Of a stretch of DNA of 64,000 nt, positions 1-11,328 are shown piece after piece. The notes below the pieces were generated by a model. It was not told where the DNA came from. It saw only the letters and a list, made by a program, of their open reading frames with translations, and did no database searches. How positions within the stretch are numbered: the stretch's first letter is position 1; each line of letters begins with the position of its first letter. Source of the stretch: Trichuris trichiura (taxonomy: Eukaryota; Nematoda; Enoplea; Trichinellida; Trichuridae); the NCBI GenBank assembly GCA_037903355.1, contig JBAJFE010000025.1, positions 310,001 through 374,000 on the forward strand. The letters run 5' to 3'. The position numbers and the translations under genes were made by a program.

Positions 1-74
1 CAAAAGATATATAAAGCGGTCATTGCTGGTGGTGGGGGTAGGATGTGGATACTGCGCTTGTGTCGTGCTTTTGC

Positions 75-129
<55 letters not shown>
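75..129. repeat. (TC)n / (TTTC)n microsatellite
   Basis: A run of TC dinucleotides passes directly into TTTC tetranucleotides. It lies to the left of the last nicalin exon seen here, probably in an intron of that gene, which continues off the window. The array length is as printed and could be an assembly compromise. Confidence 0.95.
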
Positions 130-357
130 GTAGCTCGTTTTACCGTGTACTGATCGGGACATCGAATAAATTCTTTTCTGACTAAGCGTGGAAGGTAGCT
201 CCGCAATCACAGAAAATGATTGTGTTCTTTTATTAAACGTCTTGAAAAATTAGTTGTAAATTAGTTGTCTTGAAAGACATTTAGTTGTCACAACAATTTT
301 TAATTCAAGAAGCGTGTCTAGTAACAATTTTCAAATATTGAACGAAAAAACACATAC

Positions 358-3300
358 CATAAATCCAGGATACTATGGCGCATTGGATCATGCGGAGATT
401 GAAATCCGGAGATCGTGAATGCGTGCATGCGACGTATGTTGAATGCTTCGTGTTCCCAGGAAAGACGATCGTCCGCGAGATTCACCTTTTTTTGGACAAT
501 GTCTAAAGGAACCCCGTGCAACGCGGCTGACTCGTTCAGCTTCTACAAAGAAACAAGCAAATGAGTCATTTCGGAATTTTGGATTTCCTTAGAAATTTCA
601 AAAATTCCTAATTCATTCATTCAACATTTTGGTTTACATACATCCACTTTTTGACACCCTCAAAAAGTGTACGATCGAAAGTTTTAAGCGAAACTGAAAA
701 TGGATTTGACAAAGTTAATGGAAAGATATTAATGTTTTCTCGCGACCAACGAAACTTGGCGGAATATCTGCCTAATTAACTCTTCTTTTTGTTAAAGATA
801 CATCAATAGTATTCGACAATACTTAAAATGGTTCTAATTTATCCCTCAGAAGAAGAATAAGTTCGCAAAGCGTTTTCAGAAAGTTCTTTTTGCCAACAAC
901 ATCCATACTGAACAATAATATTGCGAATTCATAAGCGTACTTATCTTTTCGTCCCCGCTACAACAACTGCAATTGCTTTTACGAGACATTTGCAGCTTAG
1001 TTAATTATGCCAACGGCTGACAACATGGAAAATAAGCAGTACCGTAGCGGACGAATGTAGAAATAAGTGCAAAGGCATCTTAACGCAAAAGAATTTTACA
1101 AAAGGCTTCTTAGTTTTACAGGACTTCTGTTTACTTCAAATTTAAGAATTTGAAAAATCAGTTCTTCCGCTTTACAATCAAGATTTCAAGCCTAAAAGCG
1201 ACGTCAAGAGCTTATGAATGAGAGTTGTAGTAAAAGAATTTTGAGATTTTAAAATCTCAGCAAAACCACTCCGAAAACTGAAGGTGAAAAGGTCTTTACC
1301 ATAAATTTGGACATTATGTCTACTGGCAAGAATAAAGTTCAATTCTCCACCTTTCTAGAGAGATACAATTACATTTGAAGGGAGAAAGGTTAGCTCACTG
1401 GACTTTGAGGTTTGACAACCTATTTGTGCGTTTGCCACTGCACATTTTCTCCAAAAATTACTATCGTACGTATCGGGATTTTCTTTAAAAAACTGAATTC
1501 AAGAGATGTTGCTAATGCATTGAGTTTCTAACGACTAATATAAAATTTTAGAACGGGAAACTTCCTCGAAATCGGCTCATGGCGAAAAGAAAAAAAGCAA
1601 GTAACTAATCGCACTTACGCATTTCCGCTACAGAATAAATGCTGCGCATAAAGTTTTTAATTAATTCAAAGATGTTTCGAAGGACGGGGTGTTTTTTAAC
1701 AGGCTTAGGTTGTTTCATAGTTGGTCTTCCGGTTCACGGGTTACGCTCGTCTGATGTATCTGCATCTCTCTCACACTGCTGACGACGGAACAAGAGCAGT
1801 TCCGAAATGTACGGTATTCATATTGTTCTGTATTTTCTCTTACAATTTGCTCATTCATTCGTTGGTAGGGCACTTTGAAGTTTACTTACAGATTCATCAA
1901 ACAGGCCAAATCCGTGAACCAGATGACCACTATGAAATTATAAGACCTACTAAATTTTCGTAAATGGTCTAGTTTCAATCGGTGACTGCTCAGACAAAGT
2001 GTTTTTAAAATTATGCAATATACAGTTCGTAACCTACCTGCTGAAATCGAGCTACAGGACTAGACCCTTTCTGTGTTTTGGAAACATGCATATAAAGGTT
2101 TGAGCCACCGCCCAGAATACTGTCGAGGCAAAGGGCAAATTCAATTGAAGATGAACCACTTGCTGACCTGCCTACAACAGATTAAAAGCCGTAAGCAAAG
2201 AAGTAAGCTCAAAATGTATATGGTAACCTCTTTTTTCGGCGAATTCTTCTATCCAATGTTTTGAGCCTAGAAAATTCATTTTTCCGCCGCCAGAGAGAAT
2301 AAAGATCAAATTGTATCTGAAAAACCCGACTGCAAGGCACAAGTGAAACCAAGTGCTCTTACTTGGCACGGGTATTGGAATTTTGATATAACCTTGAAAA
2401 GATGCGCAGCAATTCAAGCAACAATATCACACCGGTACCATTCGAATCAAATCCAAATGCTCTGCTCTGGAAAGGGCAAATACAATTGAAAGATTGACCG
2501 TTAATTCTGATTATCGCAAAGAGAAACAAATTGTAGCGTACTGGCGCAAGACCTAACGTGTCGTAATGGGCAACAATGGCGATCGTAGAAACGTGTTCTC
2601 GTTGGTCGAAGGCGGAAAGCCGTCCCTAAATGATCCTTCTCCAACAGTACGCCATGAAAGCAATCTTCATTCTAACCACTATAGTTTCCAGAGAGTAGTA
2701 CGCCGGCGCCACAAGCTGCTGAACCTTCGAAACCAACTTGTAGCTTTTTCCAAAAAATAGGGAATAAATGGCTGCAATTAAAATGAAATTATTTAAATTA
2801 AATCAACACCCTGACAAATTCTCCTTGAAATCTTTTCTGCAAAAAACTCGAAACAAGGCATTCATATCATTTTCCTTTTTAAAAGAAATTAAGCCAATGC
2901 GCTTAAATAGATTCCATCAATACTTTAAGCTATTGAGAAGACGCAACAAAACATCTAACATACCACCGAAGGATTTAGCTCGAGGCTGAGCATCTTTTCG
3001 GCTAGCTAACTTCAAAATCTTACGAACGAGAGGTGAATCAATAGCGATGTAAATAGGCATTGAAGTTGATGAACTAATCAACGTCTGCTCCATTTCCAAA
3101 AAGCTCTAAAAAGAAATGCATAAATAGTGCCCCTGCATAAATCGCGTACAGTTCAAGGCTAACAAGTCCGTGAAAATACAATACTCGAATGTTTATACGA
3201 CTTTGTTCAAGACACTTACTTTACGTTCTTCATACGTAAGGCTGCGCAAATCGGCAGGAATAACTACAATTATCGCAACTGCATTGCTGCTGATGAGCTC

Positions 3301-3637
3301 AGGTATAAAGTCGACTGGCAAATTTTGCCACCAAATTAACAAACAGCGTCGAACACCGCTGCTACTAGAAAGCGTAGACGTAACCTCGCCATGCACCCGC
3401 CTACCACGTGTTCCTGTTCAACAATTTTGTCTAAATGAAACAAGACTGAGCACTAAGCAACTCACCATAATGATTCCCGTGGAGATCGAACTGAGGTAGG
3501 CGAAAAACTGTAAATGTCTCTGTTTCGCTAGCCGAACGGCTTGGAACCAACGCATACGAAGAAGTCACAACAAAACTAAGCAATAGGACGCACACTGCGT
3601 ACTGGGAGCGAATAAATTCAGCAATATCTTCCAACAT
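358..3637 (-). CDS. NCLN: Nicalin (NCLN), ER translocon-associated; 3' part off the left edge
   Basis: Nicalin is a nicastrin-like single-pass ER membrane protein that, with NOMO and TMEM147, forms the BOS complex of the multipass translocon. Exons in reading order on the minus strand: 3466-3637, 3220-3413, 2924-3105, 2680-2743, 2542-2625, 2363-2466, 2228-2316, 2038-2171, 358-542. All phases join, giving 402 codons of a protein usually about 560 long. Visible: an N-terminal signal/anchor (about residues 15-32), then FTVFRLPQFDLHGNHYGTR matching the family's start, an M28-peptidase-like IVAHYD (about 221-226), LSGGGKMNF (exon 7), and VNLADDRLSWEHEAF with AFTISGFQS in the last exon. The C-terminal part and the C-terminal membrane span lie beyond position 1. 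The acceptor at 2744 has a poor pyrimidine tract and is the weakest junction. The last exon could read on to a stop at 318, but family length argues for splicing at 357. The 1495-base last intron holds a foldback repeat. Confidence 0.92.
1779..1807 (+). ncRNA. Hammerhead-ribozyme-like core, copy A
   Basis: CTGACGA at 1779-1785, one C, then GGAAC (1787-1791) pairing perfectly with GTTCC (1799-1803) across a 7-base loop, then GAAA (1804-1807). This is the CUGANGA / stem II / GAAA order of a hammerhead. I could not draw a convincing stem I, so it may be decayed or only resemble one. Confidence 0.4.
1848..1871 (+). repeat. Conserved box of the hammerhead-like repeat family
   Basis: A box of the form TCATYCATYCRTTGGTAGGGC, here starting 44 bases after the GAAA of the core. 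It recurs with the same spacing at 63023-63046 and 34237-34260, and in both arms of the element at 6.1-6.4 kb. Role unknown; it marks these copies as one family. Confidence 0.65.
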
Positions 3638-6060
3638 ATTTCGACAAAACGCTCTTGTCAAGAAGTATCAAAACTTCGCAAAACATTAAACCAACGATTT
3701 ACCAATGAATCAATACTGCTGAGTCAGCTCACAGCAACGGTATGTGAACAAATGTTTGGAGACGATAATATTTCCGATTCCATGTGAACCTGGAAGAACA
3801 AAACCAAAATACACAGTCGATATAAGTAATCCTAGACAGCACATTTCCTTGTCACGAAAAATATGACTGAATGCGTTTTTGACTACTTTGATGCCATTAG
3901 GAAAATCACTGTCTGAATAAGCACCTTTCAAATAAAAAGGTTTCCAGCATACTGTAGCTCAATTTCAGCGATCCATGTTTGGACACGCAAGCAAAATCAA
4001 CTGTTGGATCAAACGCAAATGCTAATAAGTATAAGCCCTCTTTCTGTTCAGTGAAAACAACCGTTAATCGAGAAGTCTGTCCGCTTGACCACGGAAGAAA
4101 CAAAATGAATTCAGGTACAATGAAAAAAATTGTCAAAGACTATGCGCCCGTTGCTCCTCAGCCTCCTAGATGAATGTGAATACTTTTTAAAAATCTTTCC
4201 TTTGTTATCTAAACAATAGAGAATGTCGTCAAAGCTCAATAAAAGCAATGAATAGATAGCTCATTGCTGCTTTGCACAGTAAACCCGCGGCATTAATGAA
4301 ATTCTTGGGGAGCGCAGCCGTACCAAATCAAGCAGTTTTTGGCAAGGCAGTTGGAGCAGTTTAATTGCGTGTTTTCGATTTAGTTTGTTTCCGAATAGCC
4401 GTGCTATACAACTTGATCTTTTGTACATTTTTTCTGCACGTTTACTTTTTTACGTCGGTGATCTGTTTCTTCCGTGACTGAGAAATAGCTAATCTCAAAA
4501 TAGTTTTTTCGTATGTATTCACGACACTGCTATTGTATGAATTGGTGTCGCAGGTCGGTTAATTTTTAATCGCTTGCTACGTCAAATGAACCTAAGATAA
4601 AACAGGGCTATTACTACCAAGAACTTTAAATGTCTGGGAAATTTTAGAAAAAGCTAGTTAGCTCAGACATGTCCATTTTGAAAGGCCCAATTCGTCATTA
4701 CAGCCTCTATTTCACTTTTAGTATTACCATAGGGAGAAATTAGTTCGTTTTTCCCATAGCTGATGATTTCTTTCAAAAAAGTACCCTTTCAAAATGGACA
4801 AATGCTCAATACACTTGTAAATGCCCGTCTGTCCGTCGTAAGAAAGCATGGCGGGCGTTCCCTAAAACATGCCATTAAGTGGATGTATTTAACCGCTAGA
4901 AATGATTTTGCTTGAACCATGACGCTTCCAAAGAGCTGATTCCATCGCAACGCTCTTTGGACTTTAAACTGCCTGCGCATCATTTTACCACTGTAAACTT
5001 TAAATCAAGAGTTATATTATTACCCCAATACATAAAATTTCGGCAGATGTTTGCAAAGGACCACTGAGCGGTCGGTTTCGACGGGTCGAGCTAGCAGCGC
5101 GGTGTTCACCTGAAATTTAAATTGCCTAAAAGTCTGGTGAGTGTGCTATAGCTTTGTTAGAACACATTCGTTGTTTTCAATGTTTAGATAAGTCGTGCAC
5201 GTTTTCATTTTGACATATAACAAAGACAAATGGGCTAACTAAGAAATGTTAATCAATGAAGACAACGCGGCCTAAATAGAAGATAAAAGAAACCAATCAA
5301 TAATATAGTTCACGTCCAACTGCGGTAACAGATTCCTAAACGCTGAGACTTGGAGAATTTGCTTAGTAAAAACTGCATACCCACTGTCTTGCAATTGAGT
5401 CATTTTCAATTGCACTCAACTCGGTAGCCATGAAAATGCGCGCAAATGCTGTCTGCATTTAGTAGTTGAAAAGAACGGCTGCCTTAACTCAATAAGAGAA
5501 CCAACAATTTTTACGCTACTTCATTCACCTGTCAACATTGGCGGTTCAGCTATTCCTAGTCATCTGCCGAGTAACGTCACTGAGCTAAATAAACTGAATG
5601 ACTAAGCAGAAAGGATCTGATGAAGACTTCGCCAGAAGAATTTTTCCGTGCTCTTTTGTTAAGTCGTTCTACAAAGTTGCCAAATGCACCTGTTAAAAAG
5701 CTACAAATTGCGATGCTCAATCAAAGCTGTCGTTTTCTCGTGAAAAAGCGTCTGTTCAACTTAGCAATGATCTTGTCATCGGACCGACTAAAATTTGCCT
5801 TGACATCTTCGCCATGCTCTGGCCAGGAGGCAAACAATCCCTTTTTAATGGGCTAATCATTATGTCAGACACAAAATCTTTTATTACGAGTATTTGGGAC
5901 ACAATTCCTCGTGAAAAAAACCTGTATGACAATGACATAGCTATCAAATAAACTTAACTTAGTGAAAACGTTAATAACTACGGAACTGCTCATCGAAACC
6001 TGAAACGACTTTCTACAGAGATAGATAAAACTACGCGAAAAAGTATATTGCAATTATATC
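3638..6060. other. Intergenic, upstream of nicalin; no gene recognised
   Basis: Between the start of nicalin and the foldback element at 6.1 kb only short unconnected open frames occur, none with a family signature. The nicalin promoter should lie at its left end (just above 3637). It contains the small palindromic element at 4670-4800. Confidence 0.5.
4670..4800. repeat. Short palindromic element with 16-base inverted ends
   Basis: TGTCCATTTTGAAAGG at 4670-4685 is exactly matched in reverse complement at 4785-4800. The 131-base unit has the look of a tiny MITE, with no coding capacity. A target-site duplication is not clear. Confidence 0.6.
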
Positions 6061-6423
6061 ATCTTCAACTAGCTCTTGAAAACTGGATGCTTTCTAACGG
6101 GTTGGTGTTTCATAGTGTGTTTGATCGTCTACGGCTTTTCCCGTTCTAATCTGCTTGGTATCTGTAATTCAGACGAAACAATTGCTCTACCAGCGGGTGG
6201 ATGAGCGATTATTAGGAAAGAATTGGACAGGACCAATACACTCAACTTTATTTTCAGAGCTTTCGGAACGCTCTAGTTCCGTCGTCAGCGAGGTGTCCAA
6301 TTTTTTCCTAATAATCGTTCATCCACCCACTGGTAGAGCAATTGTTTCGTCTGAATTACAGATACCAAAGCAGATTAGAACGGGAAAAGCCGTAGAAGAT
6401 CAAACACACTATCTTCAACTAGC
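6061..6423. repeat. Foldback element C flanked by a 13-base direct repeat
   Basis: Arms of about 120 bases (about 6111-6232 and 6295-6412) are near-perfect reverse complements, enclosing about 60 bases with a hammerhead-like core on the minus strand. ATCTTCAACTAGC occurs at 6061-6073 and again at 6411-6423. Each arm carries the family box (6184-6206 minus; 6317-6339 plus). A transcript of either strand would fold into a long hairpin. Confidence 0.75.
6261..6288 (-). ncRNA. Hammerhead-ribozyme-like core, copy C
   Basis: On the minus strand: CTGACGA (6282-6288), C, GGAAC (6276-6280), 6-base loop, GTTCC (6265-6269), GAAA (6261-6264), followed by GCTCTG. The stem is perfect and the sequence almost matches copy A although it sits in a different element. 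Flanking helices are not evident. Confidence 0.4.
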
Positions 6424-7098
6424 GTAACAACGAAAAATGAAACGAACTTACAATTGAACATGAATTTCTTCGACTAAACCACAAATTAAATGAAAGCGTT
6501 TTTCCATCGTCTAAAGTTTCCCGAATTGATTGTCTCCAACTCAGTGCGCTATATCAAACGAAGCGTAACTTCGCTTAAGACTTCATCGTTTATTCACTTT
6601 CATAATTTAAATAACTTTTGAAAATGTTTTCGGCGCACCGAAATAATTTGTAGAACAGTGCTGCAACCCAATTTTCAACTCACTAAAGTACTGCAAATAC
6701 ATACTTTTAAAAGTATTTCACTTGGAAAATAAACGCAATGATTAAGTGCGCATTGTTTTAGTACGCTAACAACTTCTGCATTCAAGTCTAAACTGGATCT
6801 AACCGGCAACAGCAAAGTTTTTTAAAGGACAACCAAGTTCTCGCTACGAAAAGCTTCCGGGTAAAATAAACATTTATATGCCCACAACGCTCTGACAATT
6901 GCATAGTACCACAATAAACTGTGCAGCTAATGATAAGTCACACAAACGAATAAGCAAATCAGCTTATATGCATTTACGCTCACTTATTTGGAACAACAAA
7001 ATTTCTAAAAATTTTCCTACGGATTATTTGTCGAAATAACATCTGTCGCACAAACGCTAATGTCGCGTTCAGTTTAGTTCTGCATGCTATTCCCATTG

Positions 7099-8804
7099 TT
7101 ATACGCCTCCGTATGGTGGTGGCGGGGGTTCTTTATATGCAGGAGGAGCCTTTACGGTAAATTCGCACTCGGAAGGGGTGAAAATCTAAGAGATAAATTA
7201 TATGAAAAAAAAACGTATGAAACAGGAAAGAATATGTACCTGTACGTTTTCGACCTCAACTTTTCTCTCCTTGTAAGATAACTTAGCCGCGCAAACTGCT
7301 TGCAAGTACTGATAGCAAGACCAGATGATGCCAATAAAGTAAATCTGCAACAAAATTACTTTTCCTGGGAACTGAAAAACGACAAATTTACCTTGACCAT
7401 CAAAACGACGATATACAATAGCAAGAAGCAGAATGCCATCATCTGACTGTTCACATCTGTAAGATGTTCCCGGAAAGGCAGGTTCGGCTAAACGACGAAC
7501 AGAAAATATAGCTACCATCAACCGAGACCCAACCGAACTCACGTTTTGTTGTATTATATCGTCGACGTTAGGCATCCATATATAGTGGCCTACAGCGGTC
7601 AAGCAAGACAAGATGAAGTCAAAAATTTGGAAGCAGAAAAACGGTATAAGATACAACGGACGAATCTGCAAAAGAATGAAACATTATGACACTGCAAACA
7701 AAATTATAGTTCGTTACCTTTACGACACCATAGATCATCATTCCAGTTATAAAAAGCAGCCCGAACAACAAAGCAATCGCCAAATTGACATCTCCTACAA
7801 CCCAACAAAAAATATAACAGGCATACACATAAAAGGGAACACACAAGATTTCTTTTAACGGAATACTATGTTTTTACACCTTCGACCTTTATAGAATTGC
7901 CTATTGTAGAATAGCCGTTTATTGAAAGAAATCCAAAGCTTCTGGGATCCAACTGGTAACATCATCAGCGAAATCAGATTTTTCGCTGATGATAGGACCA
8001 CTTCAGGCCCGAAAGTTATTACAACAGGGAAATGTGTTGCGTGTGAAAAATATTGCCATTATTACTCTTATTATTAACTTCGCACGATATCACGCAAACA
8101 CTAACTTGTATTGAAAAAGTAAAACAAAGCCCTAACGATATTTGCGGAACACAATAAAACATACCCCCTTAGATGAAATATATTTTAAACAGGATCTGTG
8201 ACGTCAATCAGTAATTGCGTTTGCTACACTAAAGCACGTGAGCATTTAGCCGCGGACGGTAAGAATATCACCATAAAAGCTTTTAACACAACTAAAAATT
8301 GAACTTCTCATGAAGCGGCAAAATTGAAGTGAGTCTGAAAAACAATTCTGAAGTAGAACGGTACTTACCAGTTTGTAGACGCCTCCGTGCCAATGCGATC
8401 AATTGATCACGGGCTATGACAAAATTCTGCTTATCCAAAGAATTCCAAGAAGATTCCTGGGGTACAGGTGTCGGTAACTCGGGTATCATTTCATTAAGGC
8501 TTTGAACCTTCAACTCGCTCGAACCAATGGATTCATTTACTACCGTAACCATTGGTGAGTCGCTATTTTTGATACCAAAGAACAAGTCTGGGTCCAATGC
8601 GCCAAAAATTAAAAAGCAAATGGCAAAACTGTGCAGCACCTAAACGTAAAAAAAACTTCTATCAGTTATTTTCAACCAATGAGAGCAATAGCTTACGATG
8701 TTGTACATTCCCAAGAAGATAGCGCCCGTCTGCACATGACAGCATCCGCAGCATCGAAATCGAGGATCGTTTGCAAAATGACGATGATGACTTCCAAGTC
8801 GCAT
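7099..8804 (-). CDS. LAPTM4-like lysosomal tetraspan membrane protein
   Basis: LAPTM proteins are four-span late endosome/lysosome proteins that bind Nedd4-type ubiquitin ligases. Exons on the minus strand: 8697-8804, 8369-8639, 7718-7794, 7543-7665, 7392-7487, 7240-7344, 7099-7185; 288 residues, all phases consistent. Visible: FRCCGCCHVQTGAIFLG at the N-terminus (family CCGCCHV.TG block), span 1 about residues 27-52, an N-glycosylation site NES in the lumenal loop, span 2 GDVNLAIALLFGLLF, span 3 with LIPFFCFQIFDFILSCL (about 157-180), span 4 ending IYFIGIIWSCYQYL, and a cytosolic tail with two PY motifs, PPAY and PPPPPY. The first lumenal loop (about 55-125) is much longer than in human LAPTM4A (233 residues in all). 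The start is the only ATG just before the CCGCC block. LAPTM4A versus 4B is not resolved. Confidence 0.92.
7961..7993. other. Perfect 13-bp hairpin in the LAPTM4 intron
   Basis: ATCATCAGCGAAA (7961-7973) and its exact reverse complement (7981-7993) enclose a 7-base loop within the 574-base intron 7795-8368. The right arm contains CTGATGA and GAAAG follows at 8011, so it could be a decayed relative of the hammerhead-like family, but the region between pairs poorly. Confidence 0.45.
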
Positions 8805-10943
8805 TTCTACACGCTTCAAGTAAAAGCAATTAATGTTGAAACGATTCTCTCGTGCCTACGGACGCGTCATCCGTACACATTTCGATAACTTCAAGTACGG
8901 GAACGTACAAGTTTTTAAAAATTAATATTTGCCTAACTCCAAATAAAGAGTACCAAACGAACCAGCACTCAGTGAATGAACACTTCCTCTATTGTTGAAC
9001 TACCGACGCAATGAACTGAGCAACGTTACAGTACCACGACTGCAGCCTGAACAAGTGCATACACATCAAGTTGTGGACATAGATTTGACTACAAAAATGC
9101 AACTAACGAAAAGTAATAGCATTGAAACAAGTTGTAGCCATACCACCGAACCACAGAGTAGTTCAACTAAGAAAAAAAACTGACACCCTAAGCTTTCTCG
9201 CAGACATCTTGCCAGCGAAGGCTCTTTACTCAAATGCGAGGAAGAAGTACGAAGAATACAAAGAACAAAAAAACGATACGCCCGTGTCGTAATGTTTCTG
9301 CATAATATTCATGTCTGTACTAGAAGTGCCCGTTACCTGGTACCGACCTTGTCCTACCTGAACTTAAGTAGAAGCTGGAAAAGCATGCACTCTTCTTGGA
9401 CAACACAAATACAAAGTACTGCTAACTACTTTGCTTACCCTACCAACAATTGCTAACAACAAGCTCGAAAGCAAAGCGCTAGCAACAACAAAGCCGACGA
9501 TAGGAACCTATGCCTGAGCCGACCGTCTGCTAACCTGAAAATCACAATGTAACAGTAAAAATCCACTGAAAGAAAATAAGCAAAGTTTTCACTTTTATTG
9601 CGTCATTTGCGGTAGAAACTTGTGTTTTAGTCGTAGAAAATAACAATAAACCAATATCAATTATGTCAAGTTTTGGTAGATCAAAAAAGCCGAACTTTGT
9701 TACATTGAGGTTATTAGTCTTTTCAGCGAGATCCGCTCTACAACATTGAGGAGACAACAGCAATGAATTACAAATAAACCCTTTCTTTCAAAGAAAGAAA
9801 CGGATGTTTCGATAGTTACAACAATTTAGGTCAGTTCTGGCTCGCGGACTTTAAGTTTTTCATTTCAGAAGAGTGCATTCGCGCGATGATTCAGTGATGT
9901 TTTTCTGTTTTAAACGTTCACCCTGTTGCTCAGTTGAAAGAAGAGATAGTAAAACTTCTTCAAACGAGAATATAGAGCTCTCCCATTGCTCAACCGTTTA
10001 GCAGCATATTATGAAATTTACGAAATCCCGGCGACAAGAATTCTCTAGTGAGTTTTTGTTAGGCGATGCAAACGTATAATTGATGCCTATAATGGCGATA
10101 ATTTAGGTATGCGTATTGAAAACACCGAATCCCACTAAAAGAAGTGCTGTTCAGCGACTATTATAAGTGCCCACCTTTTTACCAACCTGCAAAAATTACT
10201 TATTAATATTTAGTCTCCTATACGTAAGGATTAAGCACACGCGAATGAGCCATTCAAACAAAGAAGCATTGCAAAATACGGTGTCGGACGATTACCGTAT
10301 TCCAACATGAGCTTTGCCATATGTGAGGTAGTACGCCGCATTTCCTATTTTAAATTTGAAAAACGTCATTAAATCCACCAGACAAAAATTCCAATTCGCG
10401 CTAGCAACGTCTATCGAATGACTCTGAGCAAATGAGTCATTCTGCTTGCCTTGGCATCGAATCATCCATTTCAAGATTGCGCACTTGTGTAATTAAAGAA
10501 CTTTATTCTTTCTTTTCATATGCATTAGTGCCGAGTACCAATACATTTAAACCGCTTTTACTGCCAACTTGGATGAACGAACGAGAGAACGCGCGAATTA
10601 AGTTCACTGTTATTGCCGTTGACTTCCGGCGACAAAGCCAACGCCTAAACCTTGCTCAAGCATACCAAAACCGGCTTGAAGCAAAGTTTAAGCGCTGGAA
10701 CTAGCGCCGTGGTATTTTCCAAAATTTTAAATGGCAAAAGCGAAAGAACATGCACACATAAAACAGACGTGTTGGCGAGGAACAACAAAATTTAAAAGTC
10801 CAGCCAACGCTTGACTTATGGAAGCATCGAAGAAGTGAAACACGCAGGAGGATGAGTGTGAGTCTAGTCATGTCTGTAATAACGCAGGACTGAACTCACA
10901 CCCATCCACCGGCGGTTATTCGCAGCATAATCGGCACCTTCGG

Positions 10944-11328
10944 CTATAGAAGACCATCGAACACGCTGTCTGATCGTCTGACCGATCGTATTTCCAAATA
11001 CTGAGTATCAGTGCCCATATGGAACCACTGCAGCTTAAAAAAAGAAACTATTAAAGCGAAAATGGTGGCGTTAAACGTTCTACCTAATAGACATTTGGTC
11101 GAATGCAACAAGGAACGCTGGTGAATAGCGACGACTGTTCTATCTGAGACGTAAAACATTGTGTATCAAAAGTAAAGAACGGCGCTGAAACTAGACATAA
11201 CCAGAGAAAACGATTGTTGCACCAACGCACAAACAGCTCCGCCAACTCACTACTACGTACTGTAGTACTTAAGTAACAATCCAAAAGGAGCACTGTAACT
11301 GCAAGCGACAGAAATGCCCATATCACTA
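10944..11328 (-). CDS. Possible 3' exons of an unknown membrane protein
   Basis: Not recognised. On the minus strand, 11261-11328 runs from a CAG acceptor to a GTACGT donor and encodes a strongly hydrophobic span (VIWAFLSLAVTVLLLDCYL). After an intron with a long T tract, 11027 (or 11033) down to 10944 encodes a charged tail containing WFHMGTDTQYLEIRS and a stop. Phase across the junction is 0. The shape, last transmembrane helix plus cytosolic tail, is plausible, but I found no upstream exons and no family match, so chance is a real alternative. Confidence 0.28.

Larger units (their letters stand above)
1676..1962 (+). repeat. Foldback element A (imperfect terminal inverted repeats)
   Basis: It lies inside the last nicalin intron seen here, antisense to the gene. 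Arms of about 80 bases (about 1678-1761 and 1883-1960) are imperfect reverse complements. Both carry the GGTTCACGG / CCGTGAACC block and a TTTCG end. The same layout recurs at 62848-63151 with better-preserved arms. Between the arms sit a hammerhead-like core (1779-1807) and a conserved box (1848-1871). No coding capacity is seen. Likely a non-autonomous mobile element. Confidence 0.7.

Noticed and set aside
6155..6427. Plus-strand frame of 90 codons across the 6.1-6.4 kb foldback
   Set aside because: It lies entirely in the inverted-repeat element; the open frame is incidental.
7198..7671. Minus-strand frame of 157 codons as one protein
   Set aside because: It is a read-through of LAPTM4 exons and introns. 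The true splicing at 7487/7543 changes the frame and restores the fourth membrane span.
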